The notes: a model not told the origin generated them from the letters alone. A stretch of 64,000 nucleotides of DNA from Onchocerca lupi (GCA_028564675.1 JAOVVO010000134.1:62001-126000), one strand, 5' to 3'; shown: positions 12,562 through 26,064, numbered from the stretch's first letter. Made by a program: numbers and translations.

Positions 12562-15500
12562 ACTGTAAACCAGGTGTCACTGCTTCTTTTAATAGTATAA
12601 ATTTCATCATATAACAGATCAGGCCAGTGTGTTATTATGAACATATCCATATCCAAATCATTTCACTTATAAAAGATTGCTGAGCAAATCTAGATTATAA
12701 TCATTAGTTTTAGTTATCCGAATTTACTAACATGTCCCAGTTCGGCCTTGTCTGGTTCGGAAGAAAAAAGTAAGAGGTGTGATTCGCCGGCAGCAATTCA
12801 GTCTCTAAAGTAAACGTATACTGCTTTATTGACCAATTACAAATGCTATGCTAGAAATAATTTGAAGGTGTGTCTTACTGTGATTTATTATTATTTCAGT
12901 CTTTTCTTTAAAATTAAGCGGAAGAATTGGAATTTTCGGAAAATATTTCATGTATCGGTAACGCTGATTAGATCATGTACGAATCTGAGAAAAAGAAAAT
13001 GCTTTCATTTATGTTATTTTATCAGAAATCCAGAATTTTCGCTTCCTAATAAATCTTCTGAGCAGTACTGTGTTTAGAAAAGCCAAATTAGTACGAAGAT
13101 TACAGTTGTATCGATTAAATTTTCAACATCTATCAATTGATAAATCATAATTTTACTCAATAAGACAATCAGTTAAAAGCCATTGCAGTGCATGAAAGAT
13201 GTCGCAATTATTTTTAACTTCGAACTGATTAAATTTATCTTGCCAGAAAGGCTTTTCAATTTGATAAAGAAAAATTTGAAGCAAGTGCACAAAGCTAAAA
13301 TAATGCAGTATATTCTTGCTAAAATTTTTTATGATGAGGTACAAATGATTAACTTTTAATGAAATATGAAGACATAAGATTGAAAAGTTTTGTAAACAAC
13401 GCTTTCTGTACTTATTCGTTTAATGTTTTTTGTACTTACTAATAAGAATGCTATCAGGTAACACGCGAAGTACTAGTTTTTCCTCGATTCAGTAAGTTTG
13501 AAAGCAACCATTTATGTTTTGAACTTTGAACATTTTGCGATGAAAGTAAAAACGCTCAATTTCTTAACCGCCCAATTATGGAGTCATTTAATTCAGAGAT
13601 TTTATAAATTTTGATGTCTTCTTTCCATTGTTAACAAATTTTGCCGAGATTTTGAATGAACCTACGTTTTTGTTGTACGCATAGAATAGATGATGCATGA
13701 AAAGAAATGGTGGAGTAAACATCCGCAAAATTGTTTTTTTGATTCATTTCGAAAGAGTTCGCAGCATTGCTTGAGATATTCATTCTCCAAAAATAGAAAA
13801 AAGTGAGTAAAATAGCTTCCGTCTGTGAAGGAAACATGATTATTTGGCGACACTCCTAAGACAATATGCCTTTCGCTATTATCTGGACTGATAGGGGCTG
13901 ATTTCATTCTTGCACAGACCATTCTCCCAATTAGTCCTCTATTTCCTATATCATAGTCAGTTTCACCAAATACTGATTTCAGAAATTTCATTTTCTTTTT
14001 TTTGTTTCAAGACATCCATCTTGCCGTCACGCAATAGGTTAGTAGCAGTAGAAATCAGAAATTGTGGCTGAAATTCGAGACTTCTTAATGGTACCGTGGA
14101 AGATTACAGTTGGCAAGAATGGAGAAATAACAAATGAAAGGGAGTAACAACGTTCGACTGACTAATTAAGTATAGCTGTTGGATGTTTTCAAACCTGCCA
14201 ATATTGCTATCTTCTCATAATATATGACATAATAATGCTGTCATGCAGTATGCGGTCATGCGGAGTTGATTAAAAAGATTCACCTTCACATGGCTTCATC
14301 ATTATTCCTTTGCATTTCTCTTTTTGTATAAAAGTATGAAGAGATCTCTTCGATGTTGATGTTGTCATGATTTATAAATGTATCGATCTGTTCATCGATG
14401 AAATCAATCCAAGTAACCGTATTGAATTTCTTTTAATTAATGAGCTAAAAATCTACTTGATCCAATTTAATGCTTGATCCAGCAACAGGAGTTAAATATT
14501 TTTCAAGTTCATATCACAACACAATCACTAATTTCTGATCACTCTTTTTGACAAAAAAAGTTTCAGTTTTTTCTCGAAATTTCTTTTTCAACTAATTTCG
14601 CTGTCGTTGTGCGTTCATTCTGTTGAAACGCAGCATTGTCGCACTGAGCTTCTTATCTTATATATTGGAAAATGTATGATGAGTATTATGCAATGTAACT
14701 TTGAAACGCTATTTTTATGTAATGATACATTTCGAGAGTTGAAATCCCGAATGACAGAATCGGATGTATTTTCCAGAATTATCCATTAACTTATCGCCGT
14801 ACCATTTAATTCAACAGCATACGGCAATTCGATTGTATGAGCTCTCTCAATATCACAGAGCAAACACATGCACTAAAACCTTTCATATCAGTTCGTTTTT
14901 ATTCATACTTATTTCGTATCACCATCACATTGTGGAGAACAGCGATCGCTAATTATTGTTTTGATGGTTTTGAATTTGTATCTTCTGCTCTGCTATCGAT
15001 GTTTCAATCATTTCAAGTAGCACCAAGTATTATTTTGATCTTCTTGACTTTGGGATGATCATTACTTGATATAAATCACATTCAAATCATTTTTCAATAC
15101 TGATAAGCTATGTATTATCAAATTTCTTCAATGAACTCATTGGATCAAGCAGTAAAACATGATTATGGACATGAATTTATAATAGGACAGTTCGCATTTT
15201 ATCATATCCTAACTCTGTGGAATCTCCGAAAAACAGGGATGAATGAATTTCTTCCCGTTCCTCATCCAGTCCAACTAATTAACATTTGGTTCAAAACAAC
15301 ACAATAAACTTATGGCAAATGTTCGGTTATCGGTTTTGATGGGAAATTTTTCTTTTTTCATCTGAAAAGGAATGCATATTTTTGAAATCATGTTTCCCAA
15401 TCGCTTATATTTCGTCCGGTAGTTAGAATGGTATAATCATAAGCAGCACCTGCCGAAGTATCGCTTCGACGTGTTTTGAACTCTCCTTGAGGTACGTACA

Positions 15501-17589
15501 TATTTTTTTGAAACTGGTTTAAATGGAATACTTCTCGCTTCCTTTATTAGTTCTTCGTTATGAATTACTCACCAATAATGAAAGCATACCCACTGAAAAG
15601 AAAACAGTTCCACCCATTCATCCACTGATAAGAAAATAATGATCCATTCATTCTTGGGAAAGTGCTTTTCAAATTTAATCTCGAAAATTTCAATATATCT
15701 ATAAAGATCAAAATGTGTTTGCATGTGTATTTATATGTGTGCATGTGTGAATACTTTTTGATGTGTTTTTTATGCTTGATTGCTTTCTGCAATGTGTCAG
15801 TTTCTGTGGATCACAAAAGAGAACTAAACAATTTCACAAAAATTTTAAAAGCAAACTTCTTAAATTTGTTTACTATGATGTGTATTTTTGCGATCAATAC
15901 TGAATTTCTAATATGGTAACTTTGATTAAACGAACTAGTTTGATTGAATGTTGCTTTATATTGGCCTTCGAATATTTTCATACTTGCCATGTAAGAGATA
16001 CGATTATGGTATTAGAAAAATTACAACTTCTCTCAGTGGTCATGTTCATCTTCTAAATTCATTTTAATTATGTAATTTTTTCTTTATCGTAATTGTTTGG
16101 AAATTTTAAGACTTTGAAGTAAAATATTAAAATTTGATCATTTTACATAGATTGGCTGTATTGATCTGAATCAGTTCTAATCATATTCTTTCCATTCAAA
16201 TATTTCTTTCTAAAAACAATCTTTATTCTATGAGGTTTCATCAGAGCTGCATAATATACTCATTCTTCAATATAACTTTGCTATTTTCCACAACCGTTGT
16301 GTTCAGCACGCAATACGAAGTTTTCTCAAAATTTCCGAAAAATTTAATCAAACTTGACTTCATTGTCCGTACATCCCTTCCACAGCATGTCACTCAATTT
16401 TTTCCTCATTTATCCGCTTTTTACATCATCCAAAAAAATTTCATCGCAAGTGTCCCAAACATAACTGACGCTAATTCAAACTACAATAAACTATCGTAAT
16501 GGCTACAAGATTCCTAATGACCATTCATGAACATTGAAATCGTCATGTTGAATGTCATGCTCTGTTCTCATTTTCTTCCTTTCGTAGCAAATGCGTTAAT
16601 TTCCAGGCTCCTCCTGTTGATATGAAATAGTATTTGTCGTTTGTATTTAACAGTAAGCATTTTTCTTATAATGTCCTTCTTCGTTTTCGTTTTCAAATTA
16701 ATTCTATATTTAAAACTTCTTGGACTCACACTTTTCGTATTTTGTTGCGTGGAAAAACTAATTCCTTGCTTCTTTTTAATAATTTTGAAACTGAAATGTA
16801 ATTTTTTTTTCCAAATGAACACATTAAAAGACCAGCTAGCAGATAATAGATTAAAAAACAAAAAGTAAAATGTATCAAATAGCCGTCAATACTATATTAG
16901 AAGCAAATAAAGGAATTATAATGATGAGTGGCGAAATCATTTAAACTACGATTTAAAATGAATTTAAATTGAAACATCGGATTTACCATTTATTTTTAGT
17001 AAATTTCAATTTTGATCTCCGTAAAAGATTCCGTATCCAAAACATAGCACATTTAGACTTTGTTTTTCGCATGCGATCAATCAACAGTCAAAATTCTTAT
17101 ACTACAAAGTTCAAAAAAATTGCTGAAGTGAAAGATTCCTCATATATCGAAGTATTTTAATATCAATATTACTCCATTATTTCAAAGGTAGATTGACCAG
17201 TGTGAATGTTATCCGATCAGGTCGTATCAAGAGTATTCGCTATACCCGAACTTCATTTAATTAATTTTTATCGACCTTGTAATTAACAGTAGTATTACGA
17301 CGTTATTTGATGCATTTTCTAATGTTTCAATTTGAATTTATTTTAAATCGCGGTTGAAATGATTTCCTTTCAGACTTATGCCATTCATCATTACAATCCC
17401 ATTATTCGCTACTACTACTACTACAGTATTGACGGTGTTTGTAGCGACTGATGAGGGAAAATTTCAACAATGAAGTTGGAATAAAATTTGCGGCGCTGAT
17501 ATATGTTCGTTTCCTTTTCGTATTTATCATTTATCAATCCTAGAGCGGCCATGTTTTAATCCAAAAGTTCTTGAACAGGAACTTTATCT
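12562..17589. other. Intergenic region with no supported gene
   Basis: About 5 kb downstream of the channel gene. Short open frames occur on both strands (for example 13662-13991 minus and 14607-15307 plus). None matches a family I know or links to neighbours by consistent splice phases. AATAAA at about 13048 could serve as a polyadenylation signal for the channel gene, but that would mean a 3' UTR of about 490 bases. Confidence 0.5.
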
Positions 17590-17710
17590 ACATAAAAACA
17601 TGCGCCTATTCGATTGCAGCGTTACATCAAAATTTTGATTCAATTGGTGAAGAATTTGAAATGCTGTGTGGCAAAAAACAACGAACATTTACATTTTTAT
17701 TAATATAGAA
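17590..17710 (+). mobile_element. Helitron tail fragment
   Basis: This segment shares the order of blocks seen in the tail of the Helitron ending at 5510: ATAAAAACATGCGCCTATTCG, a CATCAAAATTTT block, then ACAACGAACATTTACATTTT and an AATATAGA end. The copy near 5.26-5.43 kb has ATAAAAACATACGCGTATTCG and AACAAACGAACATTGATGTT at the matching places. It is a diverged, non-coding relic; limits are approximate. Confidence 0.65.
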
Positions 17711-19619
17711 GGTAATCAGTACTTCCCATTCATTTACACTAAAAGTTTTCCGGGAAAGGCAGATGATGCCAACCATTAAACAATTTGGCTTAGTGATTAG
17801 CAGCATCAGTCGTCCAAAATGTACGATACTGCCTGCTCAGCTTACCTGAAAAACTCACCACATCTCATAATACTTCAACTCTAACTATTATACCTCTTGG
17901 CAGCAAGTCGAATTAATTTTAGCGAATTTTTAAAAGCAATTGGCTCTAAAGATGTGTCTTTTAGAGGCAGACTGCATGAATTTTTTTGCCAAAAACAATC
18001 ATTCTGCACCAACAAACGGAAAAATTATTCATTTCTTATGAATAGAGTCTTGTTAAGGGAAGATTGAAGTAAAGCTTGCATGAAGATATGAATATCGGAG
18101 AGCCGTTTGGAAGATGAAGAATCACAGTATTTAAGGCTTGGAAGGATAGCACTTCATTACTCTAATTGTTTTAGAGCCTTGCATAACGAATGCTGTTTTC
18201 ACTTGCAAATCTGGCTGTTTGTCGTAATTTGGGAGTTTTAATATCCCACACGATCCCACAGCATCTCACATGATCCCACACGTACGATAAGTAGCATCAC
18301 ATCACATTTATTCAATTCTTTAAATCACTTTTTTAAGCAGTGAAATTCTCGCTAATCTGATTATATTAATTCGTATTTGCTAAATATTGACTATGGCTTT
18401 TTTATATGGTTGGAGTTTCTATTTTTTTTTTCTTTTTTTTTTGAGATATGTTTATTTTTTGGTTTTACAAAAAACAAAAACGAATACAAAAAAAGAAAAA
18501 TCTTTTTTTTCTTTTTGAAAATTTGTTCTCTCTGTTTGTATTGTCAATCCACTAATCAATACATCAGCAATCATCTATTAAAATGCAAAGGTCTCGTGTT
18601 TATTGCTTATTGAATTAAATTCTCGTCGAGATTATTAAAGACATCAGTTACTTTGTTGAAATTAATCCAGAAGATAAGAAGTTCTTGTACATTATCTGCA
18701 GTTGTCTTTTAAAGAAAAATCTACATATTATAACAAACACTAAATCAATAAAGTAGCAAAACAAACTGATAAGCGAACAATGGAATAATCTGAGATTAAA
18801 ACGTAGTGCAGCGAAATAATAATTTTAAATTTCAAAGATTCTCTATCCACTTGATCAGCCAACTGAGAAAACACAATTTAACGAACATTTCGTGGAAACC
18901 GGCATTACAGCACAATATTCCGGGATATACTATGAAATGAAGTAGAGTACAATAATGATAGTAATAATAATACAAAAGGGAACATAGAAAGAAAATATAT
19001 GTGCAAATGTAATACCCGATGTATTTTTGCAATTATTGATTTGAGAATTTAACAGGGTTTTTATGACAAAATATGCCATTTATTGTATGAATAATACGTG
19101 AGGTACCGAATAAACAGTGGCCGTATTTGAAAATCCGAATTCATAAGTTTTGTGGATCGATCAGAACAAATACAAAGCAAAAACAGAAAGAGAAGAAATA
19201 TTCAAGAAAAAACTACAATGAAAATTATTATAAAAGTGTAGATCAAATCTGGTTGAATTATGAATTTGTTCCCTCCGGAAAGGACTTTGCATTACTGAGT
19301 AAAGAGCGGCTACAATCAAAAATATTCATATCTCATAAAGAATTCGGTAAGTTAAGCAAGCACCTTCAAGTCATCCTAAACACAACACCTCTGTCAATCA
19401 ATGGCAAACGATTTTGAAGACAAAAAGGAAAAAAAAGAAAAAAAATTAAAAGTAATTCTATGCACTACATATTTCATCGTAAAATTCCACGATATTGATG
19501 AAAATGTTACTTGATCTCGAAAATAGAAGCCAAAATAAACAAGGTTTCAGCCAGGGGTCAGTTAATTTTTTCACAAAAATTGCATCTGAAACTCAATGTT
19601 GAATATCACCTTCAATATG
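17711..19619. other. Intergenic region downstream of acn-1
   Basis: No supported gene. A 96-codon lysine-rich frame at 19127-19417 (+) matches nothing I know and lies in AT-rich DNA. On the minus strand AATAAA (read as TTTATT near 19078) could be a polyadenylation signal for acn-1, but it is about 540 bases past the stop. Confidence 0.5.
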
Positions 19620-19685
19620 CTATAACAGTACGATGAAGAATGTAAGTGGTAACATCAACGTTAATATTGGTATACTGATAGAAGT
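19620..19685 (-). other. Hydrophobic C-terminus of ACN-1 (possible GPI signal or membrane anchor)
   Basis: The last residues, from GTSISIPILT to TFFIVLL, are hydrophobic, end exactly at the stop and have no cytoplasmic basic tail. They follow an acidic and proline-rich spacer (PEPEEHENQ, EPEPKPKG). This fits a GPI-attachment signal; a very short transmembrane anchor is the alternative. Confidence 0.5.
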
Positions 19686-22600
19686 TCCTTTGGGTTTTGG
19701 TTCTGGTTCGGACAAGGAACTTGGCTTATCTTTTGCAATTCCCGATTCTGATTCCGCTTTCAACTGATTTTCATGCTCTTCAGGCTCTGGAATAGATACT
19801 ACACTGCCGTTGTCTACTGGATGCAAACCGATAACTAAGCCGCCATGTCCATCTCCAAAACCTATAGATTGAAAATGAAGCAAGAGAAAGTACTTTTTAG
19901 CAATCAGTAAGATTATGAGAGATATACAGTTACTTTTAATACGTTATGTATTTTTTCAAACTAAGAATTATTTCTCTTCCTTTTTTTTAATAAAAGCTGT
20001 CCAATCTCTATGCTCACGAGTTTGTCCGCTACCGACCAAGTGAATCCTGGTCATGAGATTATATATGAAATTCCCGAATTAGCTATCAGTGCCAACTGAT
20101 TCACTATCCAGTTCAATTCATTCGTTTGTTAAATTTTTGTGATTTGTATCGTCTGATCTCAAGATCTCAAGCAATTAATAATCAGCAGAATTTGTTGGTG
20201 TTTCCGGAAATACTCTGCGCTTTTCTCCATATTCAAACTTGCCCAATGCATTCTGGCAATAAAACATTCATTTTTGAGGACTAATTTTGAATTTTGTCTG
20301 AATTAATAATTGATTTTTTAATCAATAATTAACTAACTATCAGTCAATTTGATGGATAGAATAAAAGTCAACCAGCAAGGTTGTGGGAGATTTGGATCAA
20401 CTTACGCAAATAAGTTATCACTAATTCAAAAAGTCTTTATAAGAAATATTGACTTTTTTCATAAAAGCTGTAAAAGAAACCTTACCTGCATCAGCAGGAT
20501 TCCCGGGAACACAGTTATAAGTACTGCCAATTCTCAAAGTATATAGTCCTTCCTTGCATTCACAGATATCATTTCGACACACTGAATCCAGCAAGCATTC
20601 CTTACCATTTGAGCAGTCACCACCTAAGATTCTGATGATTCCAAACTTCAGTTTAGCAGATAGCACTATAAAATCATGGAAAATACAAACCTGGAAATGC
20701 AAATTGAGTCGCACTCAATATTTCAGATAATGAATCCGTATTAGTAGTGCTTTCACGAAGTTTTGGTATTTCGGACCTAAATTTATATAAAATTTTATGA
20801 TTATCTATTATTGATTTCTGAGTCTTATTTTGAAATGAAACTCCTTGATCTTTTAAAAAAGATATTTAAAAAATTATCAAAAGAAGAAAAGAAATGATAC
20901 TCCGCAAATGGTTTCCCAATTCCATCCCATCCAATATACACGTGTTCCTTCGCGTTCTGTTCCTCAAGCCAACTTATCAGAGGTTGATAATATTCCAACA
21001 TAGCACTTGCATCAACTTCTCTACTACCTGTTATTTTTTAATTACAAAAAAACATGCTCAACACTCACTACAATTTATCCATAAGTGAGGATTTCTAGAG
21101 ACAGAATTCAGAAAGAACACATTAAATGATAAAAATATCATTTTAAAGCTAGATGAATTCAGGAAAATAACAAGATAAACCATTCCACTTTACTAATTAT
21201 TCATATTTCTTGATTAGTATCTGGTTGCATCAGAATGAAAATTTAACAATTAAAGCTTTACACAAGACTGACATATAGTAATTCTGATATAAAGTGATGT
21301 TAAGTTGTACGATAATCATAATACGCGCCGAATTAAGTATTCATAAGAATCTAAATTACTGTAATTTGTAATCTCACAAATTAATGCTTTTATGAATCGA
21401 AAAATCATTTTTTAGAAATTATTTGCTTTGGCACCAATCTAAATGATTTTTCCATTGTTAAAATCCGCTTAATACGAGAAACCTGTAATAATTTCCAATG
21501 CTTCTCGCCAAGTAATTGAGGAACCAAACGCCATCACTTTTTTGATTTTATCAATAACTGGACTACGTTCTAACATACATCCGTTGCTCTGAAACACTTG
21601 CACATCATTTTGATCAAAAACAAAGGCTCTACTTCCAGTTCCCTTTGATCCAGTTAAATCCAGTTACTTGCCACCGTAAACCAGTCGCATAGTTCAAACT
21701 GAAAATTTGAACTTTACCAAATTTGTCGTACCACGACACAGAGCTTTTAGAATTTGGAACTGCATTATGTAGGCGAAAAAATGTTTAATTGCTGGAGCAT
21801 GCGTTTGAGCAACAGCAGAAAATGCAATGGCGTCGAAATCAGTTGATTTTCGTTCCAAAGGCGCCTTGATCCCTTGGAATAATTCACTGAAAAAAAATTG
21901 ATTTTATTAAGGCCGAATATTCTTCCCAAAATTTACTACCAGTAAAGGGTTGAAATTTTTCAATATTTATCTTAGCTTCTTTACTGTAAATCTAAAAATT
22001 ATTATAGTCTTTTTTAACGAGTGGTCGATATTTTATGCACATTTTCTTCCTTATTTTAACAACAAACAGCTTGCCTTAGCTGCCACCAATCAGAGTTCCA
22101 CGTTGCATTTGTTGAAGTGCCATCAAATATGTGAAATCGCCACATATCGACCGCAAAGTCAAAAGGTAATTTGACGAAATCTTCAAGTGCTTCTAGATAT
22201 AAACGGTTAATAGTTTTTGAGCGGCTAAATCCAGTTTCCGATGTTATTAGTTTCTGCAAAATTCCGAACATAAATAAGCCAAACTTCTTGTGTCTATTTA
22301 AATTTCTCCCTTTAAACTTTTCATAATCAATGTTCTTATATGGAGAGAAAAGAAGCCAGTACACGGGTACTTAAATAATCCTTTTAAACTCTTTAAACAA
22401 TAATTACCATCATTTTCAAGTAATTCATATTTCGAGCATTAATTGCAAAAGCATTTGTCATAGCAGTCAGGAAGCTGGGATTTGTTGCTTCGCGAAACAG
22501 AAGTGGCTGATCACGACACAAGTAATAATAATATACGTGAAAAAGTAATTTATGAGTTAATTCAAAATCCGGTAAATTAAGATGTGCGCATGCTTTTACC

Positions 22601-25600
22601 CTGAAACTTGAAAAATCACAGTACTTTCACGAAAAGTTGAACTAATCGGTAGAATTTCAGCAACGAAAGTAACAAATCCACGGAAAAGAATCCTTATGAT
22701 AACTTTTATGCAACCATCCATCTCGCGCAATCATTTCGGAGGAACAAGCTTTCCGAACGACTGGCCTTCTCTTTTTTTTTTAATTGACAAAAACTATACC
22801 TGTAATCATGCTGATCCCTCATATCGTAGGCTGCAGGTGGATGACAAAGCATATCTTTACTCCAAGTTCTCGTAAAAATCGACTTTGTCCAAAAACTTGA
22901 TGGCAATTTGTCAAAACCAAGTTGCTTGAGAGTTTTATAAGCCTATAAATTGCAGGCTGAACTTCTATAACTAAGAGATGATCAAGTAGTATTCAAATTT
23001 ATTTCTCATTCTTTTTTCTCTCTGAACTTCAATTGTAAAAACCATTCTGATATTTCAGTACCTGTTTAAACATATTTTTCACAGTGTAATTTAGTTTTTG
23101 GAAGTTTTCCTGGACTTCTCTCGCAAGGTCATCCTCGTCCTGGAATGGCTTCGTATCCCAATAAAAGGGGATCCAACTGTCACAAGCAATACTCTCTATA
23201 ATAGTGCTCAAACTGCAGTCGAGTAAAATATTTTGCGAAGCTTTTCAGTAGATCAATAAAATATTTTCAAAAAAATAACACAACTTCTAAAGCCAATCAA
23301 GATTTAAAAAGAATTGTAAAGCAAGCATACTGAGCAAATGAGCTGGAATAGGGCCATCTCGCGTTAGACCAGATACATTTCTTAAGCCATATAGAGCGGG
23401 TATTTGACGTCTTACATACGCATGTAACTGAAATTCCAGTTAATATTTTACAGTTAATTGCAAGCTGTCTATTTGCCGCTTATAAAAACATAAACAAATT
23501 TATTTGTTTATGCTTTCAGGAAAACAAAGCCAGTTGTTAAACCTGTTTATAAAATGGATTAATTTGTTGGTATAACTTCTGCAAAAGAGCGACGATGTCA
23601 CTTTGTTCAGCTTTTTCATGACGTGACACGAACAGTTCGTAAGGACTGCGCCACATGGCTCCTCCATCCGAAAAACCATTTAATTTAGCTCCTGTAAACG
23701 ACTGAACATGACATAACCAGAGTTTTTCAAATTTTTCAAAAACCCAACATTTAGAAGTTAAAATTTTTATTAATTAATAAAACTGAACAATACCTTTATT
23801 AATCAGCTCAATGAGGCGTTTGTAAGAGGTAACGAGTTTTGGTCCCAGTGCATCACGTAATGCTGTCCAAAGACGAAATGCTTTAGGGCCATCATTTTCA
23901 TGAGCAATAATTGATACAATGTCGGAAACTCTACAAACATACAAATATTTCTAAGATTATAATAAAAATTTTGCGAAAATTTCGAAAAATTTTGGACTCA
24001 TTTCAAATTACAGATGAAATGACCTTAAAGTTAAAAGATAAAGTTGTTTGAAATTAAAAAGCTGAGATTCCTCCAAAATTTTTAAAGCTTTTTGATTATA
24101 ATCATCCCTAAATTTCAGGTTTACGATTTCGAAATTCTTCAAAATTTATGACTATCAAAAATATCTTAAACTAATACACCTGTATGGACATATTGTTGTG
24201 TTGTCCGTTTCACAAACCGAAGTTTCAGCATATGTTTTTGCTATCTAAAACAAATATATAAGAGATATTCTGGTGGCAAGGACGAAACGAAATAGTTGAC
24301 TTAAATAGTCTGACCAGCTTTTGAAGTTCATTGTATTCATTGAAATCGTTTTCATCCAAGGCGTTGATGCCTTCGACCAAAAGCAGTTCAAATTGTCGTT
24401 TTAGCGATTTATCCTCAATTGCTGCTATATCGAACTGCTTCGCTTGCTTCGAGCTACTTTTTACAAATTTTCCCAGTATCTAAAATTAAAAATAGTAAAA
24501 TTGAGAAATCCGCTGCTCATAACATTTTCTCAGAATTTTTCAACATTGTTACACCGAATTATTTTGATTGAAACAAATTTATATTTTGGCTTTTTTATTT
24601 CTAATTTTAATTTACAAGTATTTATGCATTAGCATTACTCAATTTTTCACCGTCAAAATTTTAAGTAATTTGAATTATGAGTAAACCTCCTCAGCTTCAT
24701 CAAGAAGCTGTTTAGTAAGATGCGATACTGATGTTACATAATTCCATCCGGCTAAAGCTACTTCGCGTAACACTTTCTGTGCCTCAACCGTGTATCCATT
24801 CATCCATTCCTGGGCTTTCTTACTATCTCGTATTGAGCCTTCAGGCTAAAATCTATCAAATGGGATGCGTAACAGTTCATTGATGGCATTTAGTTTTGAA
24901 TGGTTTCAAATCAAAGTCTCAAAATTCTAGATTCGCAGTGCGTAAATCACGAAAAGTTGAATATAATTTGTTTCTATGCTATAATGAAGAAGGAAAAGCA
25001 TATTCAGCCTGATAAGTTCTTGAATTCACAAAGATCAGAAACATTTTGAGACCAAAAAACTTTTCAATTTGGATTTTAGAAATCCAGCGATTGAGCTTCT
25101 TCAATAATTCGCCCCGAGAAGGAGAATTCGAAACGAATGAAAAACCTCCAAGTTGTTAACATCCCAGTACTTGCTTGAATTGATCAGTTTCAGAGCTTCT
25201 TTGTTGAGCTTCTCTTCCTTTCCATCTTCGGCAGTATCACTATTTAAGAAGCGATTAACAAGTTCCTCAATAGCTTCATTATCAATGGCACCTGGTTTCG
25301 ACTGTAAATTTATACTTATCACTTTTGTATTGAATAATTTTGAAAAATGAGAATTAATTCTAAACTATATTCTTCTTTGTAAAAAAGCCAAGGCAGATTA
25401 AAATAGTAGTTTGAGATGTCTTTTTTTGTATGCTTTAGGTAATAAAATAAGACTCACGGAATCCGCACTACTACTCTCATCTTCTTCGTCGATCCGCTCA
25501 TCATCATCATCATCAAACGCATTACTTTGATCTGATGAGGCAGGAGTAGCATTGCTTACGTTTGCTGGACTCGGTTCTGGAAATGATTGGGAATCTTCAG

Positions 25601-26064
25601 TATGGACTTTAAGTTGTGAAATTTCAGCTGATTACATAACCAAGGTTGAAGAACTATTAGAAAACTGTCTAACAATTTTCTCAATGGTAGTTAGTATAGA
25701 TTGATGATAAAATTCTGTCTCAAGAGTAGCTGGATGAAAAACTTTGCAATGATATAGTTTCTAATTCAAGTTTTGAATTTGGTTGAGGCAAAAACTCCGT
25801 GGATTGACTCGAGGATGATACTATACCCAAAGAAGCTGGTGTGAACGGTTGCTTAACAATGAAATAAGTTCGAAAAACGTTTTTTGCTTTTGCTGCAGTT
25901 ATTATCGGTGCACCGTTCACCCTACTTTGCACTAATGTAGGCCACATTGTAGAATTTTTGGACTCATTTTGTCCAGATGAGTTACCTTCATGTTGAGCAT
26001 GGACATGAATCAGAACCACTGATGTTATCAGATGCAGAATCATCAATATCCTTTTTATCATCAT
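19620..26064 (-). CDS. acn-1: ACN-1-type ACE-like non-peptidase (M2 family, inactive)
   Basis: Predicted about 985-aa secreted or surface protein homologous to angiotensin-converting enzyme. C. elegans ACN-1 lacks the zinc site and is needed for moulting; a similar role is inferred. Exons (5'->3'): 26064-25743, 25627-25458, 25301-25146, 24845-24687, 24479-24315, 24244-24180, 23930-23794, 23691-23543, 23427-about 23327, 23212-23062, 22942-22800, 22600-22408, 22253-22075, 21886-21718, 21588-21483, 21027-20901, 20776-20691, 20623-20486, 19861-19620. Signal peptide at 1-23; acidic linker; M2-like domain about 215-830 with KQFDIAAIEDKSLKRQFELL, GAMWRSPYE and PIPAHLL. The HEMGH motif is KLLFH (590-594) and the third zinc ligand Glu is Thr618. 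A Cys-rich EB/EGF-like module (about 860-905) and a hydrophobic C-terminus follow. Intron 13 uses a GC donor; the exon 9/10 junction is uncertain. Confidence 0.93.
20308..20336. repeat. AT-rich hairpin inside acn-1 intron 18
   Basis: Arms of about 13 bp (TTAATAATTGATT and AATCAATAATTAA) pair with one mismatch around a 4-T loop. Intronic; function unknown. Confidence 0.6.
20486..20623 (-). other. Cys-rich EB/EGF-like module exon of acn-1
   Basis: Exon 18 encodes a compact module with six cysteines, including DCSNGKECLLDSVC and ICECKEG, and ends in NCVPGNPADAG. It sits between the ACE-like domain and the C-terminal hydrophobic tail. The spacing resembles the nematode EB module or a short EGF-like fold. 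Both flanking introns are phase 1, the usual setting for a shuffled extracellular module. Confidence 0.7.
22073..22074 (-). other. GC splice donor of acn-1 intron 13
   Basis: On the minus strand exon 13 ends CTAAG and the intron begins GCAAGC, the classic AG|GCAAG form of a GC donor. Only this donor gives phase 2 to match exon 14. The nearby GT, eight bases on, would put a TGA stop at the junction. The joined peptide (WWQLSELFQG) also has the length expected from ACE. Confidence 0.85.

Noticed and set aside
13662..13991. 109-codon minus-strand ORF beginning MKFLKSVFGETDYDIG
   Set aside because: Composition is fairly protein-like at first, but it turns low-complexity, matches no family I know and has no partner exons with consistent phase.
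19127..19417. 96-codon plus-strand lysine-rich ORF downstream of acn-1
   Set aside because: Lys/Asn/Tyr-rich as expected of AT-rich non-coding DNA, with no motif seen.
22706..22906. ORFs overlapping acn-1 exons in other frames
   Set aside because: They are shadows of the spliced gene; the phase-consistent ACE-like frame explains the sequence.
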